A program made the position numbers and the translations under genes. A stretch of DNA of 60,011 nt from RGIG5579 sp045655865. Lineage in GTDB: Bacteria > Bacillota > Clostridia > Oscillospirales > SIG627. Shown piece by piece: positions 17,492-27,085 of this stretch. Position 1 is the stretch's first letter. The number at the start of each line of letters is the position of its first letter. The DNA is taken from the NCBI GenBank assembly GCA_045655865.1, contig JAZOQB010000007.1:1-60011 (forward strand), written 5' to 3'. The notes beneath the pieces were generated by a model. The model was given only the letters and a program-made list of their open reading frames with translations, searched no databases and was not told where the DNA came from.

Positions 17492-18571
17492 ATGAATCCG
17501 ATCAAAGTGGGAATCATTGGTGCCACCGGTATGGTAGGTCAAAGATTTTTGACCTTGTTAGAAAATCACCCCTATTTTCAGGTAGCAGGGCTTTATGCCA
17601 GCGCTCGCAGCGCAGGGAAAACCTACGGTGAGTCTGTCGAGGGTCGCTGGAAGATGGCTACTCCCTTGAAAGAGGAATTTGCCGCTATGCCCGTTTATGA
17701 CGCTGCGGATATTTCCCGAATTGCGGATAGCGTAGATATGGTATTTTGTGCCGTTAATATGCCAAAAGCCGAGACGAAGGCATACGAAGAGGCCCTGGCC
17801 AAAGCGGAGATCCCAGTGGTTTCTGCCAATAGCGCCAACCGCATGGTTCCGGATGTTCCCATGATCATTCCTGAGGTCAATCCCCACCACACGGATCTGA
17901 TTCCTTTGCAGAGAAAGAGACTAGGGACCCGCCGTGGCTTTATCGCTTCCAAGCCCAATTGTTCCATTCAAAGCTACGTTCCCCTGATCCAGCCGCTGAT
18001 GGAGTTTGAGCCGACGGAGGTTTTTGTTACCACCTATCAGGCTATCTCCGGTGCAGGAAAGACCTTCCGCGAGTGGCCGGAAATGCTGGATAACATCATT
18101 CCTTTTATTTCCGGTGAGGAAGAAAAGAGCGAGCAGGAGCCGCTGAAGATCTGGGGTAGTGTGGGCGAAGAGGGAGTCAAGAACCTCTCTAACCTTACCA
18201 TTAGCGCTCAGTGTCTGAGAGTTCCCTGCAGTGACGGACATATGGCGGCAAGCTTTATCCGTTTTGCGAAAAAGCCAACCAAGGAGCAGATTCTTGCCAA
18301 ATGGAGAGAATATCGCTCTGTGCCCCAGGAACTTTCTCTTCCCAGCGCACCCAAGCAGTTTATCACTTATTTTGAAGAGGACAACCGTCCTCAGACGGGC
18401 CTGGACCGCATGACGGAACGGGGCATGGGCATTTGTGCCGGCAGATTGCGGGAGGATCCCATTTACGATTACAAGTTCTTGGGTCTGTCTCATAACACTC
18501 TTCGCGGCGCCGCCGGCGGTGCGGTAGAGGTTGCTGAACTGCTCTTCCGTTTGGGCTATTTTGACCGATGA
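17492..18571 (+). CDS. asd: Aspartate-semialdehyde dehydrogenase, archaeal/fungal type
   Basis: Reduces aspartyl phosphate to aspartate semialdehyde for lysine/DAP, threonine and methionine synthesis. 359 residues from ATG 17492, chosen for the SD TGGAGGG and the N-terminal NAD(P)-binding GIIGATGMVGQRF. The catalytic cysteine lies in SKPNCSIQSYVPLIQPL, followed by TTYQAISGAGKTFREWPEM. The C-terminal substrate region is DNRPQTGLDR. This layout and length match the archaeal/yeast subgroup rather than the E. coli enzyme. It overlaps rarA by four bases. Confidence 0.93.
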   Translation: MNPIKVGIIGATGMVGQRFLTLLENHPYFQVAGLYASARSAGKTYGESVEGRWKMATPLKEEFAAMPVYDAADISRIADSVDMVFCAVNMPKAETKAYEEALAKAEIPVVSANSANRMVPDVPMIIPEVNPHHTDLIPLQRKRLGTRRGFIASKPNCSIQSYVPLIQPLMEFEPTEVFVTTYQAISGAGKTFREWPEMLDNIIPFISGEEEKSEQEPLKIWGSVGEEGVKNLSNLTISAQCLRVPCSDGHMAASFIRFAKKPTKEQILAKWREYRSVPQELSLPSAPKQFITYFEEDNRPQTGLDRMTERGMGICAGRLREDPIYDYKFLGLSHNTLRGAAGGAVEVAELLFRLGYFDR

Positions 18572-19809
18572 ACACTCCTCTTGCGGAGCGCCTTCGCCCC
18601 CGGGAACTTTCCCAGGTGGTAGGGCAGAAGCAAATTTTGGGAGAAAAGGGAGCACTGCGCCGACTTTTGGAGGCCGGAAAGCTCACAAATATGATCTTCT
18701 ACGGCCCCAGTGGGGTCGGGAAGACCACCGTTGCCAATTTGGTGGCGGGAATTGCGGGATTGCCGTTTCGAAAGCTCAACGCCACGAACGCCGCCGGAAA
18801 AGACATAAAAGAAGTTCTGGCGGAGACGGAAGGCTTGGACGGGATGAACGGAATCGTCCTGTATTTGGATGAGATCCAGTATCTCAATAAAAAGCAGCAG
18901 CAAACGCTTCTTGAATACATTGAGGACGGGCGGATCACCTTGATCGCCTCTACTACGGAGAATCCTTATTTTTACGTATATAAAGCGATTCTCTCCCGCT
19001 GTGCTGTGTTCGAATTCAAAGAATTGGCCCCTGAAGAGATCCAGGAAAATCTCCTTCGTGGCATGGAAGAATTGAACCGGGAGACTGGGGAAGAAAAGAC
19101 CATCACAAAGGAAGCTTTATCCCATATTGCTGTCTCCAGCGGTGGAGATGTGCGCGCTTCATTAAACTTTTTGGAGTTGTGTTATTACATTTCCGATTCA
19201 CAGATCACCTTTGAGGATGCACAGGCTGCGGGTCAGCGGAATTTTTCTGCCTACGACCGTTCCGGAGACGATAAGTACGAGCTTTTGTCCGCTCTTCAAA
19301 AGTCCATTCGCGGCAGCGATGAAAACGCCGCGATCTTTTACCTGGCAAAGCTCTTGGAAGCAGGGGATCTGCAGGGCGCTTGCAGAAGACTGATGGTGAT
19401 TGCCTCGGAAGACGTTGGTCTGGCTTACTCTCAAGCGGCCGGCATAGTAAAAAGCTGTGTGGATTCCGCCTTGATGCTGGGAATGCCCGAAGCCAGGATC
19501 CCTCTGGCTCATGCGGCGATTCTTCTGGCCACCAGTCCCAAGTCCAATTCCGCTTACATGGCCTATGCTGCTGCCGCAGCGGATATTGAAAAGGGGCTCG
19601 GGAGAGATATGCCATCTCGGCTCAAAAACAACCACTGCTTTGGTGTTGGTGAGAAAAAAGACAGCTATATTTATCCTCACGATTATCCCGGTCACTATTA
19701 TCCCCAGCAGTACCTGCCTGACGATATCAAAGATCAAGTGTATTATCAGTTTGGCGAAAACAAGGCGGAGCAGGCCGCAAAGGCGTACTGGGAAAAGATC
19801 AAAAAATAA
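18568..19809 (+). CDS. rarA: Replication-associated recombination protein A (RarA/MgsA), AAA+ ATPase
   Basis: Clamp-loader-like AAA+ ATPase acting at stalled replication forks. 413 residues. It opens with LAERLRPRELSQVVGQ, then Walker A GPSGVGKTT, Walker B VLYLDEIQYLNKKQQ, sensor-1 LIASTTENPYF, and the C-terminal tetramerisation region ending DIEKGLGRDMPSRLKNNH and YIYPHDYPGHYYPQQYLP, a hallmark of the family. ATG overlaps the asd stop (ATGA). Ends just before a bidirectional terminator. Confidence 0.95.
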   Translation: MNTPLAERLRPRELSQVVGQKQILGEKGALRRLLEAGKLTNMIFYGPSGVGKTTVANLVAGIAGLPFRKLNATNAAGKDIKEVLAETEGLDGMNGIVLYLDEIQYLNKKQQQTLLEYIEDGRITLIASTTENPYFYVYKAILSRCAVFEFKELAPEEIQENLLRGMEELNRETGEEKTITKEALSHIAVSSGGDVRASLNFLELCYYISDSQITFEDAQAAGQRNFSAYDRSGDDKYELLSALQKSIRGSDENAAIFYLAKLLEAGDLQGACRRLMVIASEDVGLAYSQAAGIVKSCVDSALMLGMPEARIPLAHAAILLATSPKSNSAYMAYAAAAADIEKGLGRDMPSRLKNNHCFGVGEKKDSYIYPHDYPGHYYPQQYLPDDIKDQVYYQFGENKAEQAAKAYWEKIKK

Positions 19810-19813
19810 AGAC

Positions 19814-19851
19814 AAAAAAAGGCCTCCTGATTTTTCAGGAGGCCTTTTTTT
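19814..19851. terminator. Bidirectional terminator between rarA and rsgA
   Basis: A-run, stem GGCCTCCTGA/TCAGGAGGCC (19821-19830 with 19835-19844), T-run. Works for rarA on the plus strand and the yicC-rsgA operon on the minus strand. Confidence 0.92.
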
Positions 19852-19860
19852 GATAAAAAG

Positions 19861-20817
19861 TTATCGACGGGTTTTCTTTTTCTCAACTTCCCAGGATTTG
19901 GTTTTAGCTAGTTGGCAAAAGAGGGTACAGTAGCTTTCGTGGCGGGAGGGTGCAATCTCTCCCTTTTTCACCTCTTCTAAAATTCGGCAGCCATCTTCCG
20001 TTTGGTGCGTGCACTTGGTATAGCGGCACTGGCCCAGGTAGGGATCGAATTCCGGAAACGTGAAGGCAAGATCCTCTTTTTCCATAAAGAAAAAACGCTG
20101 GAAATCCAGGAGGGAGAAGCCGGGAGTATCTGCTACATACACCCGCTCTTTACTTCCGATCAAATGGGAAATTTCGTACAGGGTGCTCTGGCGTGTGGTG
20201 TGTTTCCCTCGCTGGGTCTTTTCGCTGACGTTCCCCGTTTCCGGGGAAAGAGTGGGGAAGAGGGTGTGAATGAGAGTGGATTTTCCTACTCCGCTGGCCC
20301 CTGCCAGGGCACAAACATGACCGCGAATTGCAGGATAAAGAAGCTCTCTTGTTATTTCTTGTTCTGCTCTGGTCACCGCAAAGGCACAAAAGCCTGCTTT
20401 CTGATAAAGAGAAGTGAGCTCGTCTGCCCGAGCCGGATCCAGTTCTTTTTTGGTAAACACCAAAACCGCGTTGATCCCATTGTGGCGGGCGATGGCCAGA
20501 AGCTTATCAATAGAAAGAAGATCCGGTTCCGGATTTTTTACCGCCACCACCAAAAACAGAGTGTCCAGATTTGCAAGTGGCGGGCGAATCAAAATGTTTT
20601 TTCGTGGAAGAATTTTAGTAATCAAGCACCGGGCGTCCTTTTGTTCCGCCTGGTCGCTCTCTTTTGTTTCTCGTTCCAGCAGAACCAGGTCTCCTGCTAC
20701 CGGACTGAGACCTTCTTTTCGAAAGCTGCCTTTTGCGTAGCAAAACACCTTGTCACGGTCGGTCTGAGCGGTGTAAAGACCACCGCTCAAGCTTATAATT
20801 CTGGCTTTCTCTTCCAT
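19861..20817 (-). CDS. rsgA: Small-ribosomal-subunit biogenesis GTPase RsgA
   Basis: Circularly permuted GTPase that tests maturation of the 30S subunit. 318 residues. An N-terminal OB-fold (ISLSGGLYTAQTDRDKVFCYAKG) precedes the permuted G motifs: G4-like VFTKKEL, G1 ALAGASGVGKSTLIHTLF, G2 GKHTTRQSTLY, G3 ADTPGF. A C-terminal zinc knuckle follows (CRYTKCTH...C). Last gene of the minus-strand operon, three bases after pknB; the kinase-phosphatase-RsgA grouping is conserved in Firmicutes. The rpe gene that often follows is absent. Confidence 0.96.
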   Translation of the reverse strand: MEEKARIISLSGGLYTAQTDRDKVFCYAKGSFRKEGLSPVAGDLVLLERETKESDQAEQKDARCLITKILPRKNILIRPPLANLDTLFLVVAVKNPEPDLLSIDKLLAIARHNGINAVLVFTKKELDPARADELTSLYQKAGFCAFAVTRAEQEITRELLYPAIRGHVCALAGASGVGKSTLIHTLFPTLSPETGNVSEKTQRGKHTTRQSTLYEISHLIGSKERVYVADTPGFSLLDFQRFFFMEKEDLAFTFPEFDPYLGQCRYTKCTHQTEDGCRILEEVKKGEIAPSRHESYCTLFCQLAKTKSWEVEKKKTRR

Positions 20818-20820
20818 CTT

Positions 20821-22530
20821 TTATGAGCCGGAAGCCGGATTTTTTGGCCCAAGGCTGACTACCAGATCCACCGCGGTATATTTTTGCGCTGTGGAGGCGC
20901 CTGGCGCGATGCTCTGACTGATGACGCGTCCCTCCGGTACAGCGTCAGAATACTCTTTTGTGATATTTCCCACGACAAAATTAGCATTGAGAAGCTGGCG
21001 CTTGGCCTCTGCAGCGTCCTTCCCCTTAACGTTGATCATCTTAGAGTAGGTGGTCTCTACACCCTTTGATACCTGCAAGGTCACCGTGTCGCCGTTGTTG
21101 ATCAACGTCCCCGGTGCCGGAGTGGTTGCAATCACGTAACCGGCAATGACGGCGTTATCGAATTTTTCTTCCACCACGACTTTTGCTCCCAGATTTTCAA
21201 GAGCAATCTGAACCTTGCGGTATTCTTGATTGGTATAATCGGAGAGAGAAAAGCTCTTTTTGCCCAAAGATACTTCCACGGAAACCGTGGTAGTACGATC
21301 TTTGGAAGCAATTTTCCGGGTTTGCCCTCCGGCGGGGTCCTGGAAAGCGATGCGACCTTTTTCATATAGATCGTTGTTCACTTCCGTAACGTCCAGAGTG
21401 ATGTTCTGAGCTGCCAGACTGGCCTGCAGTTCCTCCGTCAATTCTTGATTGATTAGATCCGGAATGGAAATGACCAGCGTGTTGTCCTCGTCGGTCATAT
21501 TGATCAAGGATGTAAGGAGAATGACCCCAGCCACAAGTGCTACGCAGAGAAAGGCAGTTGTGACTCCTAAAATAATGGGGAAGAGGGTGTGGTGAATGGC
21601 CTTGACAGTCTTTTTTTCTGCCGGGGAGGCCGCTTTATTGCTTTCTTTATCTTTTCCGGTACCGGTCTCTTCAAAGACTACCGTGGGATCTTTTTTGATG
21701 ATCTCGCAAGCCCGAAGCATGGACTTGGCCGAGCGGAAGCGCTCTTCGGGAGCTTTGTTTATCGCTCTAAGAATGATCTGTTCCAGGCCTTGCGGGATCT
21801 TTTGATTGATCTTGCGCGGTCTTACCGGACGGCTTTTTACTTGCATCATAGCAATGGAAAGGGGAGTGTCCCCTTCAAAAGGCAGACGGCCGGTGGCCAT
21901 TTCATAGAGCATGATGCCGACTGAATAAATGTCCGAGGAGAACGTGGTGGTCTTTCCGCTGGCTTGCTCGGGAGAGATGTAGTATACCGTTCCCATGGCC
22001 ACTCCGGAATTGGATTGTTTGGCGTCGCTGATCTGGGCAATGCCAAAGTCCGTTACTTTCAGTTTCCCGTTGGCCTGCACCATGATGTTCTGCGGTTTGA
22101 TGTCGCGGTGTACCACGCCCTTCTCATGGGCATGCTGTAAGGCAGAGAGAATTTGCATTGTAAAATCCAACGCCTTTTCGATGCCAATGGGTGCGTGGCG
22201 CAGCATGTATTCTCGCAAGGTGATCCCATCGATGTATTCCATGACGATATACTTGCTTTTTCCCGTAAAGGCTACATCGTAAATATCCACGATATGTTCG
22301 CTGGAAAGCAGGGCGATGGCACGGGATTCATTGACAAAGCGACGAATAGAGGCGTTGTCGTTGCTGTGCTTTTCATTGAGCATTTTGATGGCAACGATGC
22401 GGTTTTTTAACCGGTCTCTGGCTTTGAGTACCACAGCCATTCCGCCGATTCCTTTGACCTGTAGGATCTCATACCGATCGTCGATCACTTTTCCGATCAG
22501 GTGCGCGTAGCGATTGAGGCTTGTGTCCAT
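20821..22530 (-). CDS. pknB: PASTA-domain serine/threonine protein kinase (PrkC/PknB)
   Basis: Transmembrane Hanks-type kinase that senses peptidoglycan fragments and controls growth, division and germination. 569 residues. The kinase domain (about 15-280) has the glycine loop GIGGMAVV, VAIKML lysine, HRDIKPQN catalytic loop, TDFGIAQ magnesium loop and GTVYYISPEQ activation segment. A single membrane span lies at about 325-345 (TTAFLCVALVAGVILL). Three extracellular PASTA repeats follow, ending VDLVVSLG. The PP2C phosphatase gene lies immediately upstream, the usual antagonistic pair. Confidence 0.96.
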   Translation of the reverse strand: MDTSLNRYAHLIGKVIDDRYEILQVKGIGGMAVVLKARDRLKNRIVAIKMLNEKHSNDNASIRRFVNESRAIALLSSEHIVDIYDVAFTGKSKYIVMEYIDGITLREYMLRHAPIGIEKALDFTMQILSALQHAHEKGVVHRDIKPQNIMVQANGKLKVTDFGIAQISDAKQSNSGVAMGTVYYISPEQASGKTTTFSSDIYSVGIMLYEMATGRLPFEGDTPLSIAMMQVKSRPVRPRKINQKIPQGLEQIILRAINKAPEERFRSAKSMLRACEIIKKDPTVVFEETGTGKDKESNKAASPAEKKTVKAIHHTLFPIILGVTTAFLCVALVAGVILLTSLINMTDEDNTLVISIPDLINQELTEELQASLAAQNITLDVTEVNNDLYEKGRIAFQDPAGGQTRKIASKDRTTTVSVEVSLGKKSFSLSDYTNQEYRKVQIALENLGAKVVVEEKFDNAVIAGYVIATTPAPGTLINNGDTVTLQVSKGVETTYSKMINVKGKDAAEAKRQLLNANFVVGNITKEYSDAVPEGRVISQSIAPGASTAQKYTAVDLVVSLGPKNPASGS

Positions 22531-22545
22531 CTGTTTCTCCTCCCG

Positions 22546-23325
22546 TTATCGTTCGATCATTACGGCGGTGATGTTGTCTGCTCCACCGCAGCGGTTGGCG
22601 TATTCAATGAGAATCTCTACTTTTTCCTTGCAGCTTCGTCTGCTTTCCAAGGTTAACAAAAAGAACTCTTCGTCAAAATAATTGGAAAGGCCGTCGCTGC
22701 AAAGCAGCAGGGTTCCTTTGGTGTAGGGGAAGAACTGAATATCCGCCTCTACTTTTTCTTCTACCCCTAGGGCACGCAGAATGATGTTTCGGTTGGGGTG
22801 ACTTTGAGCCTCCCGTTCGGTGATGCGTCCTTCATCAATAAGGTTCTGCACCAGAGAGTGGTCTTGGGTGAGTTTTGTAATCTTCCCGTCGCAAACGTAA
22901 TAGATCCGGCTGTCACCGATGTTGGCGGTCACGATTCCCGTAGGGGTGACGATGCAGGATGTCAAAGTAGTCCCCATGCCTCTCAGATTTTCGTTTCGCT
23001 CTGCCGCACCGAATACTTCGGCATTGGCCAGATCTACGGATTTAGAAATAAAATCTCCCAGGCGCAGATCCGGAAACTCTTTGCAGGACTCTCCGAATTC
23101 CGGAATGTCCCCCAAATACACAAAACTCAGGGCGGAGCTGATGTATTTGGCTAGCTTTTTGGTGTAGGCCTCCACAGCAATGGCGCTGGCTACATTTCCG
23201 CCGTTGGCACCGCCCATTCCGTCGCAAACGGAGGCGATCAGGAGGTTGCCGGCGATTTTGATCTGAAATGCGTCCTGGTTGCTGCTGCGGCGGATGCCCT
23301 GATTTGTGGAACCGTAATACTGCAT
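22546..23325 (-). CDS. prpC: PP2C-family protein serine/threonine phosphatase
   Basis: Metal-dependent phosphatase that reverses PASTA-kinase phosphorylation. 259 residues. Metal-binding motifs are present: STNQGIRRSSNQDAF, CDGMGGANGG, ANIGDSRIYYV, LLLCSDGLSNY and ADNITAVMIE. The common NED triplet reads NQD, keeping the Asp. Lies 15 bases before pknB and 10 after rlmN in one operon. Confidence 0.95.
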   Translation of the reverse strand: MQYYGSTNQGIRRSSNQDAFQIKIAGNLLIASVCDGMGGANGGNVASAIAVEAYTKKLAKYISSALSFVYLGDIPEFGESCKEFPDLRLGDFISKSVDLANAEVFGAAERNENLRGMGTTLTSCIVTPTGIVTANIGDSRIYYVCDGKITKLTQDHSLVQNLIDEGRITEREAQSHPNRNIILRALGVEEKVEADIQFFPYTKGTLLLCSDGLSNYFDEEFFLLTLESRRSCKEKVEILIEYANRCGGADNITAVMIER

Positions 23326-23335
23326 GATATTCTCC

Positions 23336-24382
23336 TTAATGAGACCCTTTTTCTCGGCGTAGCTGTCCGCATGCTGCTTGAATATCTGCGCCTAGAGTTC
23401 GGCGAATGGTGACGTTAACGCCGCCTTTTTTCAAAAGTGAGAGGAAATGTTCCATAGATTTTCGACTTCCCGGATGAAAGTCAGTCTCTTTTGTGGGATT
23501 GATGGGGATGAGATTTAAGTGATTCATCCAGCCGGATAAGAGTCCGATCAGTTCTTTCGCCTCTTTTTCCGTGTCATTGACACCGCGGATCACTGCATAT
23601 TCAAAAGAGATCCGGCGTCCGGTGACCTTCGTATATTCCTTGCACGCTTCCATCAACTCTAAAAGAGGGTATTTGCGGTTGACCGGCATCAGTTCCGACC
23701 GAAGGGGGGAAGAGGCGGCGTGCAGAGAGACGGAAAGGGTAATGGGCAATTTTTCTTTCATGAGCTTTTTCATTTGAGGGATGAGCCCACAGGTGGAAAG
23801 AGAAATGTTGCGAAGGCTGATCCCAAATACGTCTTTGTGGCTACACAGCCTGAGAAAGCGCAAAACTTCCTCATAATTATCCAAAGGCTCTCCGATCCCC
23901 ATGAGCACCACGTGCCCGATGCGAAAATTCGGGTCGACCGTTTTCATCTGCCGGGTGATCTCCACCATTTGTAAAAGGATCTCACCCGCTCGGAGATTTC
24001 GGACAAAGCCGGCTTTGGTGGAGGCGCAGAATCGGCAACCCATTTTGCAGCCTACCTGGGTAGAAAGGCACACGCTGATCCCGTGCTGATAAGAGAGCAT
24101 GACACTCTCTACGTATTCTCCGTCCGGGAGGGTAAAGAGGTATTTTCTCGTTCCGTCTTGAGAGATCAGAGTTTCCACCTCTGTCATGTTATCGATCACA
24201 AACAATTCATTCAGGCGCTCTCGCAGGGCTTTGGGGAGATTGGACATTTCATCAAAGCTTCCCACGCCCTTTTGTAGCCAGGAGAGGATCTGCCCGGCTC
24301 TGTAAGACTCTATTTTATTTTCCAGAATGATTTCCTGCACCTCTTCCGGCAGAAGAGAGCGCAGATCTCGGCGTTCCATCAT
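23336..24382 (-). CDS. rlmN: Dual-specificity 23S rRNA/tRNA C2-adenosine methyltransferase RlmN
   Basis: Radical-SAM enzyme making m2A in 23S rRNA (A2503) and some tRNAs. 348 residues. The iron-sulfur motif is CKMGCRFC in TQVGCKMGCRFCASTKAGF; GIGEPLDNYEEVL binds SAM; the C-terminal catalytic cysteine is in AACGQLR. A double ATG at 24382/24379 begins the gene; the first overlaps the rsmB stop as ATGA and lies about 9 bases from GGAG. Confidence 0.96.
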   Translation of the reverse strand: MMERRDLRSLLPEEVQEIILENKIESYRAGQILSWLQKGVGSFDEMSNLPKALRERLNELFVIDNMTEVETLISQDGTRKYLFTLPDGEYVESVMLSYQHGISVCLSTQVGCKMGCRFCASTKAGFVRNLRAGEILLQMVEITRQMKTVDPNFRIGHVVLMGIGEPLDNYEEVLRFLRLCSHKDVFGISLRNISLSTCGLIPQMKKLMKEKLPITLSVSLHAASSPLRSELMPVNRKYPLLELMEACKEYTKVTGRRISFEYAVIRGVNDTEKEAKELIGLLSGWMNHLNLIPINPTKETDFHPGSRKSMEHFLSLLKKGGVNVTIRRTLGADIQAACGQLRREKGSH

Positions 24383-25668
24383 ATGGTTTTCTCCAAAAGA
24401 TCGCAGAAAAATCCGTCGTTTTCCCCACCTACGGGGAAAATGGTCTCAGCCTTGCCGATCCGGCGAAACTGGGGATGACGGGAAAGAAATTTTTCTGTTA
24501 CCCCTTCGTTTTCCTCCGGATTTAACGTGCAGGTGGAGTAGAGAATCACTCCGCCCGCCTTTAGCGCTGTTGCGCCGGATTCTAAAATGGCAAGCTGAAG
24601 CTCGGGAAGACCGGCCGCTTCCTCTTTCTCTTTATGGCGAATGTCCGGCTTTTTGGCAATGACACCGTACCCGGAACACGGAACGTCACAGATCACGCGG
24701 TCAAAGATGCCGACGCACTCCTGCAAAAGCTGAGTAGAATCGTTTTTCTGCGCCCGAATTATGGAAATTCCCAGGCGCCGCGCTCCTTTTTGGATCAAGT
24801 CCAGCCGGGAGGCGTGTAGCTCAAAGGAAAGGATCTCTCCTTGCCCCTCCATGTCCATGGCGGCACCGAAGCTTTTCCCTCCGGGTGCGGCGCAAAGGTC
24901 TAAAATTCGTTCTCCCGGTCGTGCGCCCAGTCGGTCCACGGCTCTTTGGGCGGCGGCGTCCTGGACGAAAAAGAGACCTTCTTCAAATCCAGGCAGTTGT
25001 GAGGGATGCCCTTTTGTTTCCAGTGTAAATCCATTCCGACAAAGGGGGTTGGCATGATAGGGGATCTCTTCTTTTTTCAGCAGTTGTTCGTATTCAGAAA
25101 GAGAAATTTTCAAAGTGTTGACCCGTAGTGTCAAAGCCGCTTTTTGGTTTTGAGCCTCCATAATAGAAAGGCATTGTTCTTTTCCGTAAGCTTCCTGCCA
25201 GAGTCCCACCATCCATTTCGGATATCCGAAACGCAAAGACAGTCCCTTTTTTCCCGGGTGGTCCAAAAGGGAAAAGAGCGTTTCTTTTTCACGGGACAGG
25301 CGGCGAAGCATGGCATTGAGATAGGAAAGGGCTTGCGGGCAGTGTTTTTTTGCCATCTCTCCCGCCTCGAAAATGGCAGCCCGATCCGGTACGCGGTCCA
25401 GGAATAAAACCTGAAATGCACCCAATTCCAACAGGGACAAGACCTCCGGGGATAGCTGGTTTAACGGGATCTGGGAGATCCGGGACAAAAGATAGTCCAA
25501 GGGGATCTTCTTTTCCACTACTCCCAGGTAAAGCTTTTCGTAAAGGGAACGGTCTTCCGGAGAAAGAGAGGCTTTTCGAAGAGTCTGGTCGCTTTCCAGA
25601 TTGGGAAAGGCCCCGTCCCTCAGACTTCTCGTCAGGGAACGAAAGGCCAGAAGTCTGGCTTGGTTCAT
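24379..25668 (-). CDS. rsmB: 16S rRNA (cytosine-967-C5)-methyltransferase RsmB
   Basis: Methylates C967 of 16S rRNA. 429 residues. The first ~140 form a NusB-like RNA-binding domain (RLLAFRSLTRSL, LYEKLYLGVVEKKIPLDYLL). The Rossmann methylase has DLCAAPGGKSFGAAM for SAM binding. Two catalytic cysteines lie in CDVPCSGYGVIAKKPDIR and YSTCTLNPEENE. Overlaps fmt and rlmN by ATGA at both ends, giving the conserved fmt-rsmB-rlmN order. Confidence 0.96.
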   Translation of the reverse strand: MNQARLLAFRSLTRSLRDGAFPNLESDQTLRKASLSPEDRSLYEKLYLGVVEKKIPLDYLLSRISQIPLNQLSPEVLSLLELGAFQVLFLDRVPDRAAIFEAGEMAKKHCPQALSYLNAMLRRLSREKETLFSLLDHPGKKGLSLRFGYPKWMVGLWQEAYGKEQCLSIMEAQNQKAALTLRVNTLKISLSEYEQLLKKEEIPYHANPLCRNGFTLETKGHPSQLPGFEEGLFFVQDAAAQRAVDRLGARPGERILDLCAAPGGKSFGAAMDMEGQGEILSFELHASRLDLIQKGARRLGISIIRAQKNDSTQLLQECVGIFDRVICDVPCSGYGVIAKKPDIRHKEKEEAAGLPELQLAILESGATALKAGGVILYSTCTLNPEENEGVTEKFLSRHPQFRRIGKAETIFPVGGENDGFFCDLLEKTI

Positions 25669-26609
25669 TGGAAGAGATCGCCCAGAGCGATTTTTCTTCC
25701 GTTGACTGCATCCATCGCGTTCATTTGTCCTTTTCCTTCCGGTTGGATTCTTAAGAGAACGATGGCCCCATCTCCGGTTTTTACAAGAACTTTACCCTTT
25801 GTACCGATCACCTCGCCCGGCATACCGGAAAATTCCCCTTCCGCTTTTTCAGCAGAGTAGATCTTAAAGAGCGATCCTGTCTCTTTTTTGCGGCACAGAG
25901 CGCCGGGAGCGGGGGAGAGGGCGCGGATACGGTTCAAAATCTTTTCGGTCTCTTCCTCGAAGTTTAGATCCTGGTCTTCCCGTTGAATCTTGGAAGCGTA
26001 GGTAGACTGGGTGTGATCTTGAGGGATGGGAGTGAGTTTGTTTGCGAAAATGTCCGGTAAAATTTCCAGTAGCATTTCTTTTCCCAGCATAGCCAGCCGT
26101 TGTGACAGTTCCCCACAGCTTTCATTTTCCTCAATCAAAAGTTCCCGTTTTAGAAGCATATCTCCCGTGTCCAGTCCTTCATCCATTTGCATGACGGTGA
26201 CACCGGTTTTATCTTCTCCGTCCAAAATAGCGCGTTGAATGGGAGCGGCCCCCCGGTACTTAGGCAGAAGAGAGGCGTGAAGATTGATACAGCCGTATTT
26301 CGGAGCGTGGATGACGTAGGGTGGGAGAAGAAGACCGTAAGAGGCCACAACCACAAGATCGGCTTTCAAGGAAAGAAATTCTTCTTTGGCATCTTCCTCT
26401 TTCAAAGAATGAGGCTGGTACAGGGGAAGTCCTTTTTCCCGGGCGAAGGCGGCGACGCAACCGTCTTTTTCTTTCATACCCCGACCGGCCCTTTTGGCTT
26501 CTTTCGTGTACACGACAAGACGGTCGTCGGCGTGAAGGTTCTCCCAAAGACCCGTTAAGGCCTCAAGGGCAAAAGGCCCGGTTCCCATAAAGCAAAAAGT
26601 TTTATTCAT
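25665..26609 (-). CDS. fmt: Methionyl-tRNA formyltransferase
   Basis: Formylates initiator Met-tRNA using 10-formyl-tetrahydrofolate. 314 residues from ATG 26609; the open frame continues upstream but the family begins FCFMGTGPFALEAL. Signature LPKYRGAAPIQRAIL with the catalytic Asn/His region INLHASLLP and MDEGLDTGDMLL are present. A C-terminal tRNA-binding domain follows. Its first 8 bases overlap the end of def, the classic deformylase/formyltransferase pair. Confidence 0.96.
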   Translation of the reverse strand: MNKTFCFMGTGPFALEALTGLWENLHADDRLVVYTKEAKRAGRGMKEKDGCVAAFAREKGLPLYQPHSLKEEDAKEEFLSLKADLVVVASYGLLLPPYVIHAPKYGCINLHASLLPKYRGAAPIQRAILDGEDKTGVTVMQMDEGLDTGDMLLKRELLIEENESCGELSQRLAMLGKEMLLEILPDIFANKLTPIPQDHTQSTYASKIQREDQDLNFEEETEKILNRIRALSPAPGALCRKKETGSLFKIYSAEKAEGEFSGMPGEVIGTKGKVLVKTGDGAIVLLRIQPEGKGQMNAMDAVNGRKIALGDLFQ

Positions 26610-27075
26610 AATCTTCCAATTCTTCGGGAGAGAGCATCCGATCGGCAATATCGTAGAAAAGTGTACCGTCCAAATGGTCCATTTCATGGCAAATGGCTCT
26701 GGCTAGGAGACCTTGGGCTTTGTGGCGAACGATTTTTCCTTTTCGGTTCATCGTTTCCACTTCTACTTTCATAGGTCTGCGGGTGATTCCCCATTTACCC
26801 GGGCAGGAAAGACACCCTTCCCGGTCTTCCTGTTCTCCGGAGGCGGAGAGCAGACGGGGATTGATCAATTCCAGTTGTTCTTCTCCGGTGTCGATGACAA
26901 TGACCCTTTTCAATTTTCCCACTTGGACTGCCGCAAGGCCAACGCCTTGGGCTTTTTCCATGGTTTCCTTCATGTCTTCCAGAAGAGTGATGATCTTGTC
27001 GTCCACCACTTGTACTTCCTTGGATCTTTTGCGGAGGATTTCATCTCCGTCCTTTACAATGTTGAGAATGGCCAT
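26602..27075 (-). CDS. def: Peptide deformylase
   Basis: Removes the N-formyl group from nascent proteins. 157 residues, type 1-like length. The three metal-site motifs are complete: GVGLAAVQVG, EGCLS (Glu86-Ser90) and HEMDH (130-134), the Cys and two His ligating the metal. Lies 10 bases after priA and overlaps fmt. Confidence 0.97.
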   Translation of the reverse strand: MAILNIVKDGDEILRKRSKEVQVVDDKIITLLEDMKETMEKAQGVGLAAVQVGKLKRVIVIDTGEEQLELINPRLLSASGEQEDREGCLSCPGKWGITRRPMKVEVETMNRKGKIVRHKAQGLLARAICHEMDHLDGTLFYDIADRMLSPEELEDYE

Positions 27076-27085
27076 GCTTTCTCCT

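Noticed and set aside
20002..20826. 274-codon plus-strand frame opposite rsgA
   Set aside because: Covers almost exactly the rsgA coding region on the other strand, lacks motifs, and runs from the foot of a bidirectional terminator.
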